From: an uncultured Ruegeria sp.
GTDB taxonomy: Bacteria; Pseudomonadota; Alphaproteobacteria; Rhodobacterales; Rhodobacteraceae
DNA: 64,000 nucleotides
Direction: 5' to 3'
Assembly: GCF_947504215.1 (NCBI RefSeq)
Contig: NZ_CANNGO010000015.1
Span: 1 to 64,000, forward strand
Position numbers and translations under genes: made by a program. The notes beneath the pieces were generated by a model. That model ran no database searches. It had not been told where the DNA came from and saw only the letters and a list, made by a program, of their open reading frames with translations. Positions 43,526 through 52,547 of the stretch are shown here, in pieces. The stretch's first letter is position 1. Every line of letters starts with the position of its first letter.

Positions 43526-43620
43526 AACAGATATCCGACGCTGTTCACGGCAGTGAACACGTTCAAGTGTGCTGCGAACTATTTGCGCACCACTCTGTTA
43601 CATAAGGTTAGGACCAGTAC

Positions 43621-44052
43621 ATGAACCGAAAATATCTCCTGATCAGCGCGTGCACCGTGGCAGCCGTCGCTGCCTATATCACTCTAAGTCCCGCACCGGT
43701 TGAGGACGCAGCGCAGTCGGCACCTACCGAGGGCAATGCGATGGTGGCAATTCAAATGCCGCCCATTGAAGGAAATGCGGCAATCGGGCAACGTATATTC
43801 GACACCGCCTGCGCTGCATGCCACGGCAGCAACGCGGTCGGCGTTGAAGGCGCAGGGCCGCCGCTGATCCATGTTATTTATGAACCCAATCATCATGCAG
43901 ACGAATCCTTTCAACGCGCGGTCGCTATGGGCGTCAGAAGCCACCACTGGCAGTTTGGCGACATGCCTCCGATTGAAGGCTTGACCCGTGGCGACGTGGC
44001 CATGGTGATCGACTACATTCGCGAAATCCAGCGCGCTAATGGGATAAACTGA
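43621..44052 (+). CDS. Cytochrome c, single haem
   Basis: A 143-residue periplasmic class I cytochrome c with an N-terminal hydrophobic segment (residues ~4-22) that may stay as an anchor, the haem site C-A-A-C-H near residue 61 and a methionine axial ligand probably in F-G-D-M-P-P-I near residue 119. It opens a tight four-gene series with CopC, CopD and a second cytochrome. Confidence 0.88.
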   Translation: MNRKYLLISACTVAAVAAYITLSPAPVEDAAQSAPTEGNAMVAIQMPPIEGNAAIGQRIFDTACAACHGSNAVGVEGAGPPLIHVIYEPNHHADESFQRAVAMGVRSHHWQFGDMPPIEGLTRGDVAMVIDYIREIQRANGIN

Positions 44053-44063
44053 GGAACATCCAA

Positions 44064-44405
44064 ATGAAAATGCTCACCATAGTTGCATTGATCTCCGCAC
44101 TTTCCACAAACGCTTTTGCCCATTCGAGCGTGGACACCACCAAACCCGAAAACGGCGCGACAATTGCCGAAGTACCCTCTGAAATCAGCTTTAATTTCAC
44201 GGATGATATTCGCCTGACAAAGGTTAACTTGATCCATCAGGAGGCTCATACCGTCACACTCGACCTAGGAGATCAGACAAACTTTGGCCGCGCGTTCGCG
44301 CTCCCGCTCAAAAGCATGGGCGAAGGTACCTATCGCATTGAGTGGCGGGGCTTGGGGGCAGACGGGCACGCCATGACGGGCGAGTTCACGTTCACAGTGG
44401 ACTGA
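44064..44405 (+). CDS. copC: CopC-domain copper-resistance protein
   Basis: A 113-residue periplasmic protein: signal peptide ending A-F-A at residue 19, so the mature protein begins with His, the N-terminal copper ligand of CopC. The later D-G-H-A-M-T-G-E-F-T-F-T-V segment holds the second histidine. Length and fold are standard. It starts 12 bases after the cytochrome and is followed by CopD after three bases, as in copper import or resistance operons. Confidence 0.9.
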   Translation: MKMLTIVALISALSTNAFAHSSVDTTKPENGATIAEVPSEISFNFTDDIRLTKVNLIHQEAHTVTLDLGDQTNFGRAFALPLKSMGEGTYRIEWRGLGADGHAMTGEFTFTVD

Positions 44406-44407
44406 CC

Positions 44408-45274
44408 ATGCCCGATATCTGGGGAATAGGCGCAATTTTGTCCAAGCTGATGCTCTATGTCGGCATTGGTGGCTCGACCGGGCTTTTGATCATTCGGGCT
44501 GCTTTTGCCGACCTTGTGTCACCTCTCAGCGATCGGATGAGTGTGCAGGTTGCGCTGTTGGCGGCGCTTGCGCTTGCTGGCTCTGTCCTTGGTTTCATGC
44601 TGCGCGGTGCCGCCCTTACGGGTGGACCTGATGGTTTGACCGATCCAGAAATGCTCGGTCTGTTGTGGCAGACCCCGGTTGGCGATGTTCTCGTTTCTCG
44701 GGTCACCGGGGTCGTATTAATCATCGTAGGCGTGTTTATTCCTTTTGGTGGGCAATGGATCGCGCTTGCCGGTGGATTGCTCGCTTTGTGGTCTTTTGCT
44801 CAAATCGGGCATGTTCCTGAATTGGAACTAAAGGGCGTCCGTTTGCTATTGCTCCTGCACCTTCTGGGCGTTGCATTTTGGATCGGCATCCTTGGACCGT
44901 TACGCACCCTGTCGCAACGGCCAGAATATCTGAGCAACGCGGCTATGTTGGGGCATCGGTTTGGGCAGGCAGCTTCAGTTATTGTCCCTGCACTGATTGT
45001 GGCGGGGCTGCTGATGGCCTGGATGTTGCTGGGCGATCTATGGGCTCTGACGACCACTGGCTACGGGCAAACTCTGCTGATCAAGCTTGCACTTGTAGGT
45101 GCGGTCCTGACGTTTGCGGCTGCAAACAAACTCCGCTTCGTTCCTGCTATGCAGGCCGGGGACGAGAAAGCTGCCCGCCACTTGGCCCGCTCTATTGAAA
45201 TCGAAACTGCGATCATTCTGGTAGTGCTTGCAGCAACCGCGACGCTCACTAGCGTTTTGAGCCTACCGAATTGA
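44408..45274 (+). CDS. copD: CopD-family copper-resistance membrane protein
   Basis: A 288-residue inner-membrane protein with about eight hydrophobic segments. Conserved histidines in A-Q-I-G-H-V-P-E and L-L-H-L-L-G-V-A-F-W-I-G match the CopD core. The ATG at 44408 gives the normal N-terminus; longer frames run inside copC. It is thought to work with CopC to bring copper across the inner membrane. Confidence 0.9.
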   Translation: MPDIWGIGAILSKLMLYVGIGGSTGLLIIRAAFADLVSPLSDRMSVQVALLAALALAGSVLGFMLRGAALTGGPDGLTDPEMLGLLWQTPVGDVLVSRVTGVVLIIVGVFIPFGGQWIALAGGLLALWSFAQIGHVPELELKGVRLLLLLHLLGVAFWIGILGPLRTLSQRPEYLSNAAMLGHRFGQAASVIVPALIVAGLLMAWMLLGDLWALTTTGYGQTLLIKLALVGAVLTFAAANKLRFVPAMQAGDEKAARHLARSIEIETAIILVVLAATATLTSVLSLPN

Positions 45275-45282
45275 GGTATCCC

Positions 45283-45720
45283 ATGAACGAGCGGGATTTT
45301 TTGATCATCATATTTTTCAGCTTCGCAACGGTTGCGAGTGCCGGTCACGAAATGGACGACCGGGATTTGACCAGTGGGCAGGCCCTGTACGCCGAACAAT
45401 GCGCGTCTTGTCATGGCGTCAATCTCGAAGGACAGCCGGATTGGCAGACGCCTGACAACAACGGCATTCTGCCTGCGCCGCCCCATGACGAGACCGGGCA
45501 TACATGGCACCATGACAACCAGCTTCTATTCGAATACACCCAACTGGGTGGCGAGGCGGCGCTGGCCGCGCGCGGCGTCAACGGCTTTGCCAGCGGTATG
45601 CCGGGATTTGGCGACATTCTTACCGATGACGATATTTGGGACATTCTCGCCTACATAAGGTCCATTTGGCCTGAGCGCGTTCAGGAAGTTCAGGCGGGCC
45701 GCAATCCATCGCACCAGTGA
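45283..45720 (+). CDS. Cytochrome c, single haem
   Basis: A 145-residue exported cytochrome: signal peptide ending A-S-A near residue 20, haem site C-A-S-C-H near residue 40, and an axial methionine likely in A-S-G-M-P-G-F. Layout resembles the C-terminal cytochrome domain of copper oxidases or nitrite reductases. The ATG at 45283 follows GAGG. It ends the CopCD group. Confidence 0.88.
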   Translation: MNERDFLIIIFFSFATVASAGHEMDDRDLTSGQALYAEQCASCHGVNLEGQPDWQTPDNNGILPAPPHDETGHTWHHDNQLLFEYTQLGGEAALAARGVNGFASGMPGFGDILTDDDIWDILAYIRSIWPERVQEVQAGRNPSHQ

Positions 45721-45968
45721 CGCAATGTTTTAGAAGTCGACATAGGGGACTGACTAACAAAAGTCCGCATTTTTTGCGCAATGTGTGATTTCGGCTGAAC
45801 CCGAATTCGCACATTCAGCGAATGAGCGCAAAGCGGGCTGCTAATGCAGAATGCCAGCCGTCTGCCTGATGTCTCCTATGGACCGGCAGGTTCGAAGGGC
45901 GTCATCGAGCTATTAGCAGCTGCGGGATAGCGCAGAATACGATCGACAAGCTGTGGTAAGATCCCTCT

Positions 45969-46480
45969 ATGTTTTGGCGCATGACTAAAGCGGTACTTAT
46001 CCTTCCGGGTACAGCACTGATCTACATCCCGGTATTGATCCAATGGTTCAGCGACCAATGGCCATTTGGCGCAGGTGTGGGAACGCGTCTGCATTGGGCT
46101 GTGGCGGCGATGTTGGCTGTCCCCGCGCTTGCCTTTGCAGCCAAGACGATGAACTTTTTGTTCTTAAGGGATACGGAACTCCTGCGCCGTGGGACCCACC
46201 TCAAAGATTTGTGGTCAGTGGACCTTATCGCTATGTGCGCAACCCCATGCTTTCATCGGTCATTCTACTTATACTGGCGGAAGCTGTGGCGTTGAATAGC
46301 CCACTCCTGCTGCTTTGGGCGATAGTGTTCTCTCTCCTCAACACACTTTACTTCAAATTTGTAGAGGAGCCGGGGCTGGAACGACGCTTTGGAGGGGACT
46401 ACTTGCGGTACAAGGCAAAGGTTTCGCGATGGGTTCCCAGGTTTCGGCCGTATGAGCCTCCAGGCACCAACGACAGTTGA
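45969..46480 (+). pseudogene. Isoprenylcysteine methyltransferase-like membrane protein, frameshifted
   Basis: The first frame has two membrane segments (A-V-L-I-L-P-G-T-A-L-I-Y-I-P and A-A-M-L-A-V-P-A-L-A-F). The second frame carries the ICMT/NnrU-type core: G-Y-G-T-P-A-P-W-D-P-P, V-V-S-G-P-Y-R-Y-V-R-N-P-M and E-E-P-G-L-E-R-R-F-G-G-D-Y-L-R-Y. The switch is needed near 46160-46175. Corrected, the protein is about 170 residues, normal for the family. A one-base loss is the simplest cause. Confidence 0.8.
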
Positions 46481-46622
46481 ATAGCAGGCTTTCTCGCGAC
46501 GTATGAGTTTGCATAGACTTGATTTCGCTGTTGCCGCGAATTCCTGCCAAGACAAGCTTCACCGAGGCATCAACAGCTTTGCCATGCATGGAATTGTCCT
46601 GTGGCCTCAGTCAGGTTTGACA

Positions 46623-47885
46623 TTAAGGGCTTTGCCACCAATCGGCAGGCTTGGCGCGCTCGCCGCGGTTACGGTCAAGCCAGAGAGCAAATCTGCGAAA
46701 GGGCGAGAGCGCAAACTTCAACCAAAGACGGTGGCGCCATTGCTTGAAGTCGCGGTTGAATGGGCAGACGCGCATGCAGATGGCACAATCAGAGGACAGT
46801 TTGGCCCAGAAACCAAAGCACTTGGCTGCGTCGGAGGTCCACTTGCGCACACCTTTTATGGCCGAGGGGTCCTCGGTGGTCTCAGGCGGGCCGTAGGGAA
46901 GCGCTTTGACTGGACAGGCATCAGCGCATTTGGTGCAGATGTTGCAGAAAGCACGCACACCCAAGGACTTGGGTGGATCATGGGCCAACGGAAGGCTGGT
47001 AAAAACCTTGGAGAACCGCAAGCGCGGACCGTATTCAGGTGTTATGACCATCTGGTTGCGGGCATACTCGCCCAAGCCCGCCTTGATCGCATAGGGGATC
47101 ACGAGGCCGGTGTCGTTCATAGAGGCTGTCGCCTCATAGCCCAGATTTCGGATATATGCTGCAAGCTGCATCACGATGCTGGCCTCGTGGGAATATTCGC
47201 GCCCTGTGGCGGCCCCCGCGAGAGCGGAGGGATAGGTGGCGACGAGGTCCTCATCCATCTGGTGGCCCATCACAATGACAGATGTCATGCCTTCAGGCAG
47301 GTCGTTGGGCGCGTCGGAGAAGTCGCGGGTGTCAACGCGGGTTGCGTAAAGCCAGCGGTCATCCATATCGGTGATGCCGCAGAGATCGGCACCAAAGAAC
47401 TTCGCGATGCGTTTGACTTCCTTGGTCATAGCGGCGGGATCGTCAATCGGTTGCTGTGTCGGGGCTATGGGTGTGTCGTTGTCGATGGGGGCTTGGAATC
47501 CCTCGCGCCTGCCGGTGTCGCCACCTCTTTCGGAGATCAAGTCTGAAATCAGCCAGGCTGCGTTTCTGAGCGCGAAGTCGCGCTGGGTGAACCCGTCACC
47601 ACGACGAGGGGTGGCCTCCATCCGGTACGAGGCAAAGAATGCGTCGGTCTGTTTGTTGCGGATACGTTCATCCCAGAACGCGCGGGAAAAAATGTCATTG
47701 CGCTGGCTGAAACGTTCGAATTCGTCCGTGACATCAATGCCTGCAGCAGCGTCGTCCGCTCGTTGGGGTTGGTTGGAGGGATAGGCCATGACGAGACGAT
47801 GCGGTGAGGTGAAGCAGTTGTCAAAGGTTAGCGTGCGTGAAAGGTCGACGTTGGCGGTCGACTGAATGTTGATAGGCTCTGCCAA
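46623..47885 (-). CDS. Reductive dehalogenase-like corrinoid/iron-sulfur protein without Tat signal
   Basis: Up to 420 residues. The core I-K-A-G-L-G-E-Y-A-R-N-Q-M-V-I-T-P-E-Y-G-P-R matches the RdhA/QueG corrinoid-binding region. Two 4Fe-4S motifs follow: C314-x2-C317-x2-C320-x3-C324-P and C356-x10-C367-x2-C370-x3-C374-P. There is no Tat motif and no membrane partner gene, so it is not a respiratory dehalogenase; it resembles the cytoplasmic catabolic group but without the fused reductase of BhbA. The only start in the full frame is TTG at 47885, next to integrase debris; an ATG at 47789 is an alternative. The 5' end may be damaged. Dehalogenation is inferred, not shown. Confidence 0.75.
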   Translation of the reverse strand: MAEPINIQSTANVDLSRTLTFDNCFTSPHRLVMAYPSNQPQRADDAAAGIDVTDEFERFSQRNDIFSRAFWDERIRNKQTDAFFASYRMEATPRRGDGFTQRDFALRNAAWLISDLISERGGDTGRREGFQAPIDNDTPIAPTQQPIDDPAAMTKEVKRIAKFFGADLCGITDMDDRWLYATRVDTRDFSDAPNDLPEGMTSVIVMGHQMDEDLVATYPSALAGAATGREYSHEASIVMQLAAYIRNLGYEATASMNDTGLVIPYAIKAGLGEYARNQMVITPEYGPRLRFSKVFTSLPLAHDPPKSLGVRAFCNICTKCADACPVKALPYGPPETTEDPSAIKGVRKWTSDAAKCFGFWAKLSSDCAICMRVCPFNRDFKQWRHRLWLKFALSPFRRFALWLDRNRGERAKPADWWQSP

Positions 47886-47929
47886 CGCCGGTCCGGAACA
47901 GCAAAAGCGGTTGCCGAAGGTCGCTTATT

Positions 47930-48219
47930 TCGAAGCGAACGGGTTTCTGCGTTTTGCTCTGCAACACCAACGCCCGTTTTTTGATCTGACCAGAGGCCAT
48001 TACCTCAGCGACTTTCATCTTCACCAGATCACAGCCGCATAACTTGTTGTCGATTGCCATGTTGAACAACGCGAGATCGCGTTGGTTTTCGGCCAGTTCA
48101 AGTCGAACTCGGATCGCCCAGACATGCTTAGGTTTTAGCGACCGCTTCTGACCGACAATACGTCCTTTGTTCCAAGCTGGGCGAAGCGCGGGAATGGCAG
48201 GTATGTTTGGTGTTTCCAT
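47930..48219 (-). pseudogene. Tyrosine recombinase/integrase, N-terminal fragment
   Basis: About 95 codons: A-L-R-P-A-W-N-K-G-R-I-V-G-Q-K, L-F-N-M-A-I-D-N-K-L-C-G-C-D-L-V and S-K-T-Q-K-P-V-R-F-E-I, matching the small integrases common in Rhodobacteraceae. The catalytic R-H-R-Y core after the first arginine region is missing; similarity ends at about 47930 and the frame then overlaps the RdhA-like gene. Start at the ATG 48219. It marks a past integration or rearrangement junction. Confidence 0.78.
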
Positions 48220-48441
48220 GACTGATCCTCCGACCCGCCATACCCTCCCACAACGACAACCCGACGTTGACGATATCATGAGATGCTGCGTCGCCTCCGA
48301 GGCCCGCTGTGAGCCCAAGCTGCAAAATACTGCGTGACGCACTGAGGTCGGGACTGGCTCCAGCACTCAGAATTCTGCCTTCGTATGACCGAGTTGCCCT
48401 GTCAGTCGCCAGATTCCGCAGGAACCACCTGATTTTTGCTC

Positions 48442-49830
48442 TTAATCCGTGCGTTTTTGTGGATCATAGTTGCCATCTGATTGGACTATCTGTGCCGCAG
48501 CCCTGAGTTCGGAAATCAGTAGATCAACATTGTGAGTATCAGTTTGCCAGGACGAGATGCTTATCCGCATTGCCGGTGCCTGGTTCCAGACAGTCATACC
48601 AAACCAGACCTTGGCATTGGCCGCGACAAGAGACTGTATTTGCGCGGCTTCCGCACCAGTCCCGAAAGTGAACAGAACTTGGTTCAGCACGGGCGGTAGC
48701 AAGACGTTATATCCTGCTTCAACCAACGCATCTGCTACATATTCAGCCAATGCGCAGTGCCGTTCAATCATAGCCGCAACCCCCGTGCGCCCTAGAGATC
48801 GTAAAACGGCCCAGAAAGGAATGCCGCGGGCGCTTCGAGAGAATTCGATGCCGAGATTCTTCTGGCTGTCTGCAGATGCCAAAGAATAGTCTGCGTCGCT
48901 ATTCATGGCGGCGGTCATTGCATGACGGTCACGGCAAATACCTACAGCTCCATCATACGGTGTGTTCAACCATTTGTGCCCATCAGTTGTCCAGCTATCG
49001 GCCATTTCCACCCCGTCCGTCAGATACCGTTTTGTCGGCGCGGCACGCGCCCAAAGACCGAAAGCGCCATCGATATGCACCCAGGCTTTTGCCGCGGTGA
49101 CCAATGGTAGGAATGGGTCAAAGCTGCCGGTATTCACTTCGCCAGCTTGCAAGCACAGGATGGTCATTTCATCCAATTGGGGCAGCTTTGATGGAATGAT
49201 GCTTCCCTTTTCATCAACCTGCGCCACAATCAAGTTTTGTTGGCCAAAGCCCAGAACACGCAACGCTTTGCGCACTGTCACATGTATCTTTTCCGATACG
49301 ACGACCCGGATTTCGGGCGCTCCATCCAGCCCGTGAATGTCCTGGTTCCAATTCTTCCGCAACAGCAACGCCCGACGAGCAGTCGCCAGACAAACAAGGG
49401 TAGAGGACGTTGCGGACGTGCCAAAGGCAACTCCGCTGTCGTGAGGGAGGTCCAGAATGTCCAGTATCCAGCGTGCGACAACTTTTTCGATCACATCCGC
49501 CGTTGGGGAATTGGTATAAGACGAGGCGCATTGATCCCATGCGAGCATCATTCGCTGAGCCGCTGCAGCGATCGGGATAGTCGCTCCAATGACAAATCCG
49601 AAATAATGCGGACCATTGGATGCCACAGTGCCAGGTGATCCAACGTCATCTAGAAACCTCAGGGTTTCCGAAGCATCAAACCCGTTTTCTGGCAGGGTTT
49701 CCTCAAAGCGGGACAATGAATTGCGCGCCGAGTCTTTCGGAAAGGCATCCATGTCTGCGATTTCAGTTAGGTACCGATTGGCGCGACGATCCGCTTCCGT
49801 TGAGCAAGGCGGTAATTTTTTGCAAGTCAT
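48442..49830 (-). CDS. PLP-dependent group II amino acid decarboxylase
   Basis: A 462-residue fold-type I PLP enzyme of the aromatic-L-amino-acid/glutamate decarboxylase group. Motifs: P-H-Y-F-G-F-V-I-G near residue 60, F-G-T-S-A-T-S-S-T-L near 130, H-I-D-G-A-F-G-L-W-A (PLP aspartate) and the Schiff-base lysine in T-D-G-H-K-W-L-N near residue 285. The ATG at 49830 follows GGGAGG. Substrate not predictable; tyrosine, DOPA or a related amino acid are family options. It lies upstream of the RdhA-like gene on the same strand, with the integrase fragment between. Confidence 0.86.
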   Translation of the reverse strand: MTCKKLPPCSTEADRRANRYLTEIADMDAFPKDSARNSLSRFEETLPENGFDASETLRFLDDVGSPGTVASNGPHYFGFVIGATIPIAAAAQRMMLAWDQCASSYTNSPTADVIEKVVARWILDILDLPHDSGVAFGTSATSSTLVCLATARRALLLRKNWNQDIHGLDGAPEIRVVVSEKIHVTVRKALRVLGFGQQNLIVAQVDEKGSIIPSKLPQLDEMTILCLQAGEVNTGSFDPFLPLVTAAKAWVHIDGAFGLWARAAPTKRYLTDGVEMADSWTTDGHKWLNTPYDGAVGICRDRHAMTAAMNSDADYSLASADSQKNLGIEFSRSARGIPFWAVLRSLGRTGVAAMIERHCALAEYVADALVEAGYNVLLPPVLNQVLFTFGTGAEAAQIQSLVAANAKVWFGMTVWNQAPAMRISISSWQTDTHNVDLLISELRAAAQIVQSDGNYDPQKRTD

Positions 49831-49963
49831 ACTGCGCCTCCCATGAATTTGATTCATTAACTTTGGAGTGCGTTCTCGAGACCGAGGAAGGCGTTTTCCA
49901 AAAGCGAGCTAGGCAACTCCCTTGGCTTTGGCTTCACAGGTCATCCGACATTCCAAAGATTGC

Positions 49964-50668
49964 TCACCATTTTTCTCCATAGGGTCGCAGTTCTACGTCA
50001 AACGACCAGGTAGACCGGTCTTGATGGGCGATGTGGAACACTTCGTCAGCGATGGCGTTAGGCTTGCTGAAAAACTCTTCGGGCATGTCCGGATTGAAAG
50101 GCAAGCGGGTCCATGGTGTGTCGATCGCTGCATCGATCACGACATAAGCCACATGGATGCCCTTTGGCCCCAATTCGCGGGCCAGGGATTGCGCAAGTAT
50201 CCGTTGCGCGGCCTTTGTTGGGGCAAAGAGCGCGTAATTGGGAACACCGCGGAGTGCTGCGGTGTTGCCCGTAACGATGATCGCACCGCTGCCTCGCTCA
50301 ACCATTGACGGTGTCAGTTCGCGCGCCATGTGTAACAGGCTCGTGGTGTTGACGCGGAAATTGCGCTCCAGCTCGTTGGGATCTGCCTCCAAAAATGGTT
50401 TGAAGGTTGCACGAACGGCGTTGTGCACAATCACTTCCGGCGCTCCAATATCATCCTTCACCTGACGGCAAACATCGATCAGATGCTCAGTGTCCTCCAA
50501 ATCGAATGCGAAAGACCTTGAACCCGGGAGTTCGTTTTCAAGTTCCGCCAAGCGCTCGCGGTTGCGCGCCAAAAGGGCGACGCGATACCCATCCCGTGCA
50601 AACCGGCGGGCGACCGAAGCACCGGTTCCGTCTCCGACACCAGTGATCAAACAGATTTTATGGTCCAT
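49964..50668 (-). CDS. SDR-family oxidoreductase with Phe in place of catalytic Tyr
   Basis: A 234-residue Rossmann-fold protein: G-V-G-D-G-T-G-A-S-V at residues 8-17, H-N-A-V in place of NNAG, V-T-G-N-T-A-A-L-R-G near 130. The usual Y-x3-K is F-x3-K here (F-A-P-T-K), although the whole segment is otherwise well conserved; the same change occurs in a recognisable SDR subgroup, so it is probably not decay. Catalysis may differ from normal SDRs. The ATG at 50668 follows GGAGG. Confidence 0.86.
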   Translation of the reverse strand: MDHKICLITGVGDGTGASVARRFARDGYRVALLARNRERLAELENELPGSRSFAFDLEDTEHLIDVCRQVKDDIGAPEVIVHNAVRATFKPFLEADPNELERNFRVNTTSLLHMARELTPSMVERGSGAIIVTGNTAALRGVPNYALFAPTKAAQRILAQSLARELGPKGIHVAYVVIDAAIDTPWTRLPFNPDMPEEFFSKPNAIADEVFHIAHQDRSTWSFDVELRPYGEKW

Positions 50669-50803
50669 GACAATTTCCTCCTTAGATGGCCGACATGTCG
50701 AACCGGGCATTGCCGCCGCCAGTTATTGCGACATCATGTGAATCGCGCATTTTTTCGCTCTTAGGTATGATCCTTGTTCGCCGTCACGGCGGGTCGGTAT
50801 AGA

Positions 50804-52459
50804 TTAACCGGCGGGTCCGAAGGTTTCAGTATGAATGCGCTCCTGGCATATGCCTCGGCCTTCCAGATCGGCCTGTAGCTCACCCATGAATTTCACCGGC
50901 CCGCAGATGAAGTAATGAGCGTCGATGTTATCAATCAGTTGCGCCAGTAAAGCGCCGTCAACGCGGCCACGGCTGTTAAAATTATTGGCAAGCTCGTCAT
51001 CTCCGGTGGGTTGACTATAGGCGACATGCACGTGGACGCCTGACCGAGCGGACGCCATTTCCAGAACCTCTTGAGCCAATGGATGGTGTTTCCCGTCTCT
51101 CGCCCCGTGGACAAACCAAACCGGGCGATTGCCGGCCTCTTCAGCGACCGCCTGTAAAATGCTCATCATCGGCGTGACGCCAATACCAGCGCTGACCAGC
51201 ACTAATGGGCACTTATTGCAGGCCATTACGAAATCCCCGGATGGCTGACGGCTGTTAATGATTGCGCCGGGTTCGAGGTGGTCATGAAGAAACTGCGAAG
51301 CGATGCCTTTTGGCTCACGTTTCACGGAAATACGATAGCGATGCTCATTGGGTCCGTTAGAGAGCGAGTATGTTCGACTGACGGGCTCGCTTATCCCTGG
51401 AATTTCAAGCTCGATCGGAAGATGCTGGCCGGGTTCAAAATTTACCAGGGTTCCTCCGTCCCGTGCTTCAAAGACGAATGAGGTGACATCAGCGCTTTCG
51501 GGCGTTTTCTCGACAAGACGGAGCGAGCGAACCGAATCTGCATCCGAACTCCATCTGAGACTGACCGCAGAGCGCGTCTCGACAACTTCGTCAATCTGCA
51601 ATGTAACCAGCCGCCGAGCGCCGTGTAACTTTGCAATCTCGCTGCTGTCCCAGTCGATGGAGGCCTTGCCGGTTAGCTGCAGAAAGCTACCGCTTTCGAA
51701 ATCCACAAATAGAAAGCCGGCCCTCGGATCGAGCAGAATATTGCCAATTGTGTTGAAGTGATTGTTACCGGCGTAATCCGGGAACTGCAGCCGCCCGTCA
51801 TCCAGAACTTTAACAAAGCCACGGTCGCCGCCACGATGCGACGCATCCATCCCGTATGTCGGGCTCGTACCCTCTCCGCGATAACCGCTTGCGACAAAGA
51901 AGGTGTCTGCGGAGGAAATCCACTGTATCTGCCCTTTGGTGAGGCGCTGGCCTCTGGTTGAAAGGCCAGGATCGGAGCCATTCAACCGATGCCATTTTCT
52001 TTCCCGAATATATTGCGGACAATTGCCAAAGGTCTGCTCGACGTGAAAGTCAAAGCCGGCGGATGTGACATTGGCCGCACGGCCATTGACGCGGTTGCGA
52101 CGCCGGGTCGCCAGTTCGATACCGAGAATGCCAATATCGCTTCCCGGTTTAATGGCATCGTGCAATGCATCGCCTTGGCCAGGCAACGCGTCGATAGAGA
52201 GTGTTTTGTTGTCAGGCGAACTAACAGTACCTTCCGACCCTTCCAACAGTGTAACCCAAGGCCTTTCCTGCCCGTCCCGGGCCGCGACCACCAGGAACGG
52301 AAGGGCGGTATGAAAGTCGCGGTGCTGTTCCGGTAGGTGGTCGCGGACAACTCGCTTTGCCCATTCTTCGATGTCGCGAACACCAAGCCGAGCTTGCGCC
52401 AAGTGTTCGCCGCGGTGAAACGGGGACGCGTCGCGATCACGAAGTTCAATGCTGGACAT
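50804..52459 (-). CDS. Fusion of PNPOx-like flavin domain and ferredoxin-NADP reductase-like module
   Basis: A 551-residue protein in two parts. Residues ~50-215 are a pyridoxamine-phosphate-oxidase-like split barrel (F-F-V-A-S-G-Y-R-G-E, D-Y-A-G-N-N-H-F-N-T-I-G-N-I). Residues ~310-551 are an FNR module with FAD motif R-T-Y-S-L-S-N and NAD motif V-L-V-S-A-G-I-G-V-T-P-M-M. Relatives often end with a 2Fe-2S ferredoxin domain; this one stops right after the FNR module. It would move electrons from NAD(P)H through FAD and possibly FMN. Neighbours are a GST and a divergent LysR; it may serve the RdhA-like protein 3 kb away, which is speculative. Confidence 0.85.
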   Translation of the reverse strand: MSSIELRDRDASPFHRGEHLAQARLGVRDIEEWAKRVVRDHLPEQHRDFHTALPFLVVAARDGQERPWVTLLEGSEGTVSSPDNKTLSIDALPGQGDALHDAIKPGSDIGILGIELATRRRNRVNGRAANVTSAGFDFHVEQTFGNCPQYIRERKWHRLNGSDPGLSTRGQRLTKGQIQWISSADTFFVASGYRGEGTSPTYGMDASHRGGDRGFVKVLDDGRLQFPDYAGNNHFNTIGNILLDPRAGFLFVDFESGSFLQLTGKASIDWDSSEIAKLHGARRLVTLQIDEVVETRSAVSLRWSSDADSVRSLRLVEKTPESADVTSFVFEARDGGTLVNFEPGQHLPIELEIPGISEPVSRTYSLSNGPNEHRYRISVKREPKGIASQFLHDHLEPGAIINSRQPSGDFVMACNKCPLVLVSAGIGVTPMMSILQAVAEEAGNRPVWFVHGARDGKHHPLAQEVLEMASARSGVHVHVAYSQPTGDDELANNFNSRGRVDGALLAQLIDNIDAHYFICGPVKFMGELQADLEGRGICQERIHTETFGPAG

Positions 52460-52547
52460 GGGATTTCTCCTCGGGCCGGGATTTTATTCGGGGAAGCTCA
52501 GCTAAGTAAAATGGCGCCCGGTCATCTGCCCTAGGCGCCAAGTTTCA

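Noticed and set aside
46503..47546. A 347-codon open frame on the plus strand
   Set aside because: It is antisense to the reductive-dehalogenase-like gene, whose motifs are clear; the plus-strand product resembles nothing.
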